Shown piece after piece: positions 58,901 to 64,000 of a stretch of 64,000 nucleotides of DNA. The stretch covers positions 1 to 64,000 of the forward strand of contig NZ_JACHXW010000016.1 in the NCBI RefSeq assembly GCF_014192395.1, read 5' to 3'. The position numbers and the translations under genes are program-made. This stretch comes from Paenibacillus endophyticus. Its GTDB lineage: Bacteria > Bacillota > Bacilli > Paenibacillales > Paenibacillaceae. The notes beneath the pieces are model-generated. The model saw only the letters and a list, made by a program, of their open reading frames with translations. It did no database searches and was not told the origin of the DNA. Every line of letters begins with the position of its first letter. Position 1 is the first letter of the stretch.

Positions 58901-59617
58901 TTACTTCGGTACCTCTAGCTTATAGCCAACGCCCCATACGGTCGTGATCATCGCAGCAGCATCAGGGGAAACTTTGTTCAGCTTTTCTCTCAGACGCTTG
59001 ACATGCGTGTCGACAGTGCGCAAATCGCCAAAAAACTCATAATTCCAAACATCTTTGAGCAGCTCCTCACGCGAGAATACTTTATCGGGCGATACGGCCA
59101 AATAATGCAGCAGCTCGTATTCTTTAGGCGTCAAGCTGACTTCCTGGCCGCCTGCCGTGACGCGGTGCGCGTCATGCTCAATGATGAGATGTGGAAACAC
59201 GATATTGTTGCTTGAATTGATTTCCTTCGTCAGAAAAGCAGTAGCAGATGATCGTCTTAGTATTGCTTTTACTCGATAGATGACTTCGCGCGGACTAAAG
59301 GGCTTCACCACATAATCGTCAGCGCCTACCTCAAAGCCTTGAACGCGGTTCATCTCCTCTCCTTTTGCTGTAAGCATAATGACTGGAGTTGCTTTCACTT
59401 GGCGAAGACGTGAGCATACCTCAACACCGTCTATTCCCGGTAGCATGACATCTAACAGGATGAGCGCATAATCCGTATTCGACGCAAGTCTAAGCGCTGT
59501 CTCGCCGTCTTCCGCCTCGTCGATTGTATAGCCTTCTTTCTCTAAATACATCTTGAGCAGGCGACGAATGCGTTCTTCATCGTCTACGACCAATATACGG
59601 CTTGAATAATCGGACAT
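58901..59617 (-). CDS. resD: ResD-type response regulator
   Basis: A 238-residue OmpR-family regulator. Receiver domain with LVVDDEERIRR, ILLDVMLPGIDG (phospho-acceptor about D57) and VKPFSPREV; winged-helix carboxyl domain ending TVDTHVKRLREKLN and GVGYKLE. In B. subtilis ResD activates respiration genes, including the res operon. The stop abuts the resE start. Confidence 0.92.
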   Translation of the reverse strand: MSDYSSRILVVDDEERIRRLLKMYLEKEGYTIDEAEDGETALRLASNTDYALILLDVMLPGIDGVEVCSRLRQVKATPVIMLTAKGEEMNRVQGFEVGADDYVVKPFSPREVIYRVKAILRRSSATAFLTKEINSSNNIVFPHLIIEHDAHRVTAGGQEVSLTPKEYELLHYLAVSPDKVFSREELLKDVWNYEFFGDLRTVDTHVKRLREKLNKVSPDAAAMITTVWGVGYKLEVPK

Positions 59618-59644
59618 CGGGCAAAACTCCTCTCAAACTAAATA

Positions 59645-60904
59645 CTAAACACCGGAATAGGAATGCAAGCCTGCAATAACGAGGTTAACCCCAACCAGCG
59701 TGAACAATACGACTACGAAGCCGATTACTGCAAGCCAAGCCGAAGGCTTGCCCTGCCAGCCGCGCGATAAACGGAAGTGCAAGTAAGCACTGTAGTAAAG
59801 CCACGTAATGAGCGCCCAAACTTCCTTCGGATCCCATCCCCAGAAGCGTCCCCAAGCGATATTCGCCCAGATCATCGCAAATATTAATGCACCGAGCGTA
59901 AAGATCGGAAAGCCGATCGCGATGGAGCGATAGCTGATTTCATCCAGATCTTCGGGATCAACGCCCTCCATCATCGGATGAATGACCGCACCCAACGGTT
60001 TGCGGAATGCTAAGCGCAGCAAGCCATATAGCAAGCTGCCTGCAATGATGGACCATACAACTGTGTTAAGCTTACGGCCCGAATTGACACCGTTCATCCA
60101 ATACGGAGCTTCAAAGATCGGCTTTTCCATTCCTAAGAAGGAATCTGCCTTCACGATATCACTGTTATATGGTTTGACAATAGGCGGCAGCGTATAGTCG
60201 ACCGTTTCCGTAATCGTTGATTCCGTGCCTTTGCCGTCTATGCTTGACTTCTCCTGAATGAATTGCGCTTCGTAGCCAGCGCCACGGAACGCAAAGACAG
60301 CAACAATGAAGCCAACAATCAAAATAATGGAGTAAAGCGAGAATTCAACCCAGAACTGCGAACGCTTTGCTTCCTTCGTTTTACCTTTGAAATCAACGAC
60401 ACGCAGCAAGTACATCATACCCGCCGCGAAGCCAACTGCAAAAAAGGCTTCGCCAAGAGCGGCCGTCGTAACATGCACCTTGAGCCAGTAGTTATTAAGC
60501 GCCGGTATTAAAGGCTGTACCTCCTGCGGAAATACGGAAGCATATGCCACGATAATAACGGTAAGCGGCAAGGAAAACATCCCAAGCAGCGGCTTTCTGT
60601 AAATGGCAAAAACGATTGTGAAAGCGATCATAATGGCCATGCCTAGGAAAGTCATAAATTCATACATATTGCTCGTAGGAATTTGTCCGCTCCCTGCCCA
60701 TCTAGTGAAGAAGAAAGTCAAATGCGATGCCAAACCGAGACTTGAAGTAATAAACGCGATGCGCCCCCAGCGCTTCTCATGCTGGATGGGGTCACGGTTG
60801 CTCCATTTCTTGCCCGCAATCGCAATGACATAAAACATAAATGCAAAACAATAAAGAAAAAATGCGACAATAAATGCGTCGCTGCTAAAATCAACTAAAC
60901 TCAC
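59645..60904 (-). CDS. resC: Cytochrome c biogenesis protein CcsB/ResC
   Basis: A 419-residue polytopic membrane protein of system II cytochrome c maturation, handling haem for attachment outside the membrane. The haem-binding WWD signature is WGRFWGWDPKEVWALITW (about residue 350), and histidines in transmembrane helices flank it. It overlaps resB by four bases; together they form the ResBC haem lyase. Confidence 0.92.
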   Translation of the reverse strand: MSLVDFSSDAFIVAFFLYCFAFMFYVIAIAGKKWSNRDPIQHEKRWGRIAFITSSLGLASHLTFFFTRWAGSGQIPTSNMYEFMTFLGMAIMIAFTIVFAIYRKPLLGMFSLPLTVIIVAYASVFPQEVQPLIPALNNYWLKVHVTTAALGEAFFAVGFAAGMMYLLRVVDFKGKTKEAKRSQFWVEFSLYSIILIVGFIVAVFAFRGAGYEAQFIQEKSSIDGKGTESTITETVDYTLPPIVKPYNSDIVKADSFLGMEKPIFEAPYWMNGVNSGRKLNTVVWSIIAGSLLYGLLRLAFRKPLGAVIHPMMEGVDPEDLDEISYRSIAIGFPIFTLGALIFAMIWANIAWGRFWGWDPKEVWALITWLYYSAYLHFRLSRGWQGKPSAWLAVIGFVVVLFTLVGVNLVIAGLHSYSGV

Positions 60905-62565
60905 GCGTTGTTCCCTCCGTTATCAAGCGACTTCGGATCTACGGTTATCCCTATTTTTTGAAGCGCTCCCGCAACATCTGAGCGCATACCGTACCAGTTT
61001 TTGTTCGTATGAGCCCCCAGTGAAAGCTCCCCGTCATCGACTCGAAGCCAAATCCGCCGATGCTGCCAGTATGAGCCCATTAGCAATCCAACCATCGAAA
61101 AAGCTGCTCCCACCCATACATATGGCAATGCACGATCCATCCGAACATTCAAATAAGTCGAAGCTTCGGAGAAGTCAACGTTTTCCATCCCATCGACGCG
61201 AATCTCAATCTTGTCGGCAATCGCATGGTTAATGACATCCTGTGAGAATTTCACCTTATCCTTCTGCATCGGGAAATACATATATGGTTCCCCGGCAGGG
61301 TCCAGCCCAGGACCCTTCACCGTAAAGACAAAAGCCGGAGCAATCGGATCACGGGATAAAGTTGTTGGTTCTCCATCATCACCGATAGCGAATTCCATGT
61401 AATTAGCATATAAATCTAGTGTATATGGCCCAAGCTTATGCTGCAGCTCGGAATCCTTCATCGGTAGATCAAACGGCCCGTATTTCTCACCCGTTTGTTT
61501 GTCTACCAGAATAGGATGAACGGCATTCAATCGCGGGGTCGTGTCAAAGTCGAATTGATACAGCTTCAAGCCCTTGTACTTAAGCGGTTCATTAACGATG
61601 ATGTTATGCCGCTTCACTTCTTTAAGTTCAGGCTGCTTTGCTTGATCCGTGCAATTGCTTATACACTCATACAGAACGGCCTTCGTTTCAAAAAGCTTTG
61701 CTCGCGCAGTCCCTTTGAGCTTGTCCGGGAGCTCCTCATCTCTGTAGTACTCTACTGTAAATTTTTCGTTTTTCACAAAATAATTCGTATCTGCGATTTG
61801 AATGGTATCACCATCGGGTATCGTTATGTAGCTGTCCATTTGCCAGCTTGGAATGCTTCTTGCCAGTATGGCCAATAGAAACAAGATAAGCCCAATGTGG
61901 TTAATGTAAGGTCCCCAACGGCTAAAGCGATTCTTTTCTGCAAGCAGCGCCGATCCGTCACGGTGAATCCGATATCCTTTTCGTTTAAGCTGAGCGCCGA
62001 AATCCTGCACCCACTTCTCTTCATCGCCATCAATGGTCTGCTTATACACCGTTTTCTGCCGATGTATAAACTGTAGATGCTTTCGAATTTGCTGCTTGCT
62101 CAGTGCCCGGTAAAGCGGCAATACACGGTCAAGGCTGCAAATAACCAGCGATGTTCCGATCATGACCAACAAACCGATAAACCACCAGGTTTCATACGTA
62201 TGCGACAAACCTGACAAGTAATAAAGCTTGCCCGGCAATCCGTAGGTCTCTTCATAATAAACGGATGGATCGAAGTTGTTGATAAAGGTATTTTCCTGTG
62301 GATAGATCGTTCCCAGCATAGCGGTCAAAAACGTAATAATGATCAAATAAATCGCGATTTTGACTGATGAGAAGAAATTCCATATCTTATCAATGTAATT
62401 CGGATTGCTTTTCTGCGAACGTCGGGCCACTCCGTCATATCGCATTTCCAAAGGCAAGTCAGATTCTACATTGTTTTCGAGCGGCTTGCCGCAGCTCTCG
62501 CAAAGCACGGTTCCGATTGCATTCTGATGTCCGCACTCGCACTTTGTGTTTTCAACCACTAACAC
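60901..62565 (-). CDS. resB: Cytochrome c biogenesis protein ResB
   Basis: A 554-residue protein of system II. It has an amino-terminal zinc-ribbon-like segment (CECGHQNAIGTVLCESCGKPL cut here: cysteines about residues 9, 11, 22, 25), then ResB proper with four helices (IAIYLIIITFLTAMLGTIYP, then WWFIGLLVMIGTSLVICSLDR) and a large outer domain before the last helix. GTG start lies behind AGGAGGTTGTATC. It works with ResC and receives reduced apocytochrome through ResA. Confidence 0.92.
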   Translation of the reverse strand: MLVVENTKCECGHQNAIGTVLCESCGKPLENNVESDLPLEMRYDGVARRSQKSNPNYIDKIWNFFSSVKIAIYLIIITFLTAMLGTIYPQENTFINNFDPSVYYEETYGLPGKLYYLSGLSHTYETWWFIGLLVMIGTSLVICSLDRVLPLYRALSKQQIRKHLQFIHRQKTVYKQTIDGDEEKWVQDFGAQLKRKGYRIHRDGSALLAEKNRFSRWGPYINHIGLILFLLAILARSIPSWQMDSYITIPDGDTIQIADTNYFVKNEKFTVEYYRDEELPDKLKGTARAKLFETKAVLYECISNCTDQAKQPELKEVKRHNIIVNEPLKYKGLKLYQFDFDTTPRLNAVHPILVDKQTGEKYGPFDLPMKDSELQHKLGPYTLDLYANYMEFAIGDDGEPTTLSRDPIAPAFVFTVKGPGLDPAGEPYMYFPMQKDKVKFSQDVINHAIADKIEIRVDGMENVDFSEASTYLNVRMDRALPYVWVGAAFSMVGLLMGSYWQHRRIWLRVDDGELSLGAHTNKNWYGMRSDVAGALQKIGITVDPKSLDNGGNNA

Positions 62566-62576
62566 GATACAACCTC

Positions 62577-63107
62577 CTAAAGCTTAAGCAATCTCTCAAT
62601 TCGGTCGTCAATCTCCGCTTCCGTCATCCCGCCTACTTTAATTTCCATTAACGTCCCATCGGGATTTATGAAGAAAGTAGTCGGATAAGACTTTAATCCG
62701 TAGCTGCGCTCCGTCTTCCGATTAACGTCACGCAAGATTGGATAATTCAGTTCGAATCGGCGCACAAAGTTGTTGACAGTCAACGTATCCTCGCTTAAAT
62801 TAATCGCAAGAATAACCAACCCTTGATCCTTCCACTTTGCATACTGTCTCTCAAACTCAGGCATTTCCTTGACGCATGGCGGGCAGAACGTTCCCCAAAA
62901 GTTGACTACGACGGCCTTCCCTTCATAATCAGACAATTTTCTCGAAGTGCCTTCTAAATCGACAAGCTCAAACGCAGGCGGCTTGTCTCCTTCCTTCAAA
63001 GGGCCTTTATCATCAGCAGCAAATAAAGTAGACCCAATTGCATACCCACCTATGATCAAGACGGCAATCAGGATAACAATTTGTACCGTTTTGCGCGATT
63101 TTCCCAT
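62577..63107 (-). CDS. resA: Thiol-disulfide oxidoreductase ResA
   Basis: A 176-residue membrane-anchored thioredoxin-like protein that keeps the CXXCH cysteines of apocytochrome c reduced outside the membrane. One signal-anchor helix, then VVNFWGTFCPPCVKEMPEF with the active CPPC (B. subtilis has CEPC) and YPTTFFINPDG. The start is ATG behind GGTGGTGA. First gene of the res group, 12 bp before resB. Confidence 0.92.
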   Translation of the reverse strand: MGKSRKTVQIVILIAVLIIGGYAIGSTLFAADDKGPLKEGDKPPAFELVDLEGTSRKLSDYEGKAVVVNFWGTFCPPCVKEMPEFERQYAKWKDQGLVILAINLSEDTLTVNNFVRRFELNYPILRDVNRKTERSYGLKSYPTTFFINPDGTLMEIKVGGMTEAEIDDRIERLLKL

Positions 63108-63161
63108 AATTGAATTCACCACCAGCTTCTCTCTATGCAGTCACGAATATTACCATTATAA

Positions 63162-63202
63162 CGAAAAGTCGACGGCAATTACTGCCGCCGTCGATTACTT
63201 TT
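63162..63202 (-). terminator. Hairpin between rluB and resA
   Basis: UCGACGGC and GCCGUCGA with a ten-base loop, flanked by AAAAGUAA and CUUUUCG on the minus strand. The U-run is short, so termination may be partial and some res transcription may come from the rluB promoter. Confidence 0.6.
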
Positions 63203-63941
63203 TATGAACTTTATGTGTCTTGCTATTTGCAATATCAAGCAATTCCTTGATTTCCACGGGCGTTAAATGACGATACTTTCCCCGGGCGAGATTTTCAAGT
63301 CCCAGCTCACCAAATCGTATCCGCTTCAGCCTTGTTACCTTGTGTCCGATTGCTTCGAACATACGGCGAACTTGGCGATTGCGTCCTTCGAATATTGTAA
63401 TGGTTATTGTTGCCTCGTTACTGTCCGTGTCCACGTCGTGGTATTCCACTTCTGCCGGAGCAGTCATGCCATCCTTCAGCTTAATACCCTTCTGAAGCTG
63501 CTCTAGCGCGGTTCCGTGAGGTACGCCTTTGACAGTTGCACGATAGGTTTTGGGTACGTGATGACTTGGATGCGTAAGCAAATTAGCAAACTCTCCATCA
63601 TTGGTTAGAAGAAGGAGACCCTCCGTATCATAATCCAATCGCCCGACCGGATAAACTCTCTCTTTGATTCCTGGCAAGAAATCGGAAACCACTTTGCGGC
63701 CCTGCGGATCCTTGGCGCTCGTGATAACCCCTTTCGATTTGTTGAGCATGAGATAGAGCTTCTTCTCGCTCCGTATCGTCTTCCCGTTAACGGTAATGAC
63801 GTCGACTGCCGGGTCTGCTTTCACGCCAAGCGTCGTTACTTTCTCACCATTAAGCTCAACCATGCCTGCCAAAATCATTTCTTCACATTTGCGACGGGAA
63901 GCGATTCCCGCAGCGGCTAATATTTTCTGTAAACGTTCCAA
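63195..63941 (-). CDS. rluB: 23S rRNA pseudouridine synthase RluB
   Basis: A 248-residue enzyme making a pseudouridine in 23S rRNA. S4 domain ERLQKILAAAGIASRRKCEE first, then the catalytic motif PVGRLDYDTEGLLLLTNDG with the aspartate, and GRNRQVRRMFEAIGHKV. The start is TTG, giving the usual MERLQK, with GGAG...GAGGTG upstream; longer frames lack support. In Bacillus rluB also precedes resA. Confidence 0.93.
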   Translation of the reverse strand: MERLQKILAAAGIASRRKCEEMILAGMVELNGEKVTTLGVKADPAVDVITVNGKTIRSEKKLYLMLNKSKGVITSAKDPQGRKVVSDFLPGIKERVYPVGRLDYDTEGLLLLTNDGEFANLLTHPSHHVPKTYRATVKGVPHGTALEQLQKGIKLKDGMTAPAEVEYHDVDTDSNEATITITIFEGRNRQVRRMFEAIGHKVTRLKRIRFGELGLENLARGKYRHLTPVEIKELLDIANSKTHKVHKK

Positions 63942-64000
63942 TGCTTTCACCTCAATCTCCATCATAACGATATGACGAAGAAAGTACAAGCTTCACTAGC

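Noticed and set aside
1..64000. tRNA or rRNA genes
   Set aside because: No cloverleaf-like or rRNA-like sequence was noticed in intergenic regions on either strand.

Overview
The window is a chromosomal segment of a spore-forming Firmicute of the Paenibacillaceae (Paenibacillus/Cohnella-like). This is inferred from sporulation genes (spoIVA, a SpoVIF-type gene, ypeB, YIEGIA), a TRAP-regulated trp operon, futalosine-route menaquinone genes, and gene order close to the B. subtilis region res - serA - gudB - ypeB - cmk - der - gpsA - spoIVA - hbs - mtrB - hepS - menG - hepT - ndk - cheR - aroFBH - trpEDCFBA - hisC - tyrA. Almost every gene lies on the minus strand, so transcription mostly runs from high to low coordinates.

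Region 1-13.6 kb is accessory. It holds a decayed beta-helix glycosidase (603-1062), a phytanoyl-CoA-dioxygenase-like gene with its AraC regulator (1339-3339), decayed coding scraps, a sugar ABC importer (binding protein plus two permeases) behind a YesM/YesN-type two-component system (4383-11069), and a protein made of two tandem chloramphenicol-phosphotransferase-like domains (11962-13236). Two related small-RNA-like units lie at about 181-275 and 13479-13561. They share a pyrimidine-rich box, a hairpin and an intrinsic terminator; the second has a perfect sigma-A promoter with a cre-like box against its -35.

Region 13.6-25.4 kb is the aromatic supraoperon: aroF (chorismate synthase), aroB, aroH, then a leader with 12 GAG/UAG triplets and an attenuator, then trpE-D-C-F-B-A, a terminator, and hisC-tyrA. 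The TRAP gene mtrB itself is in the window (32884-33105) with its own promoter and terminator. aroE is absent after tyrA and folE is absent beside mtrB.

Region 25.5-33.6 kb holds cheR, ndk and a quinone block (hepT, mqnA, ubiX, ubiA-type, menG, hepS), then mtrB and hbs. Region 33.8-47.2 kb holds spoIVA, a YphF-like lipoprotein, two [2Fe-2S] ferredoxins flanking a nucleotidyltransferase-like gene, a YphE-like membrane protein, the SpoVIF-type gene, gpsA, plsY, der, the YIEGIA pair, a YphA-like gene, the S1-domain protein gene, plsC, cmk, a YpfB-like gene and the PilZ gene ypfA.

Region 47.2-64 kb holds ypeB (without sleB next to it), a small CxxC protein, prsW, a Glu/Leu dehydrogenase, a MecA paralogue, a small membrane protein, then plus-strand genes (polysaccharide deacetylase lipoprotein, an unknown anchored protein, serA) interleaved with minus-strand genes (CPBP protease, rhodanese), and finally the rluB-resA-resB-resC-resD-resE cluster. 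Non-coding features that stand out are three 39-bp-spaced palindromes before the YphF-like gene, two copies of a hairpin-rich repeat, and a hairpin that would hide the ypeB ribosome-binding site.
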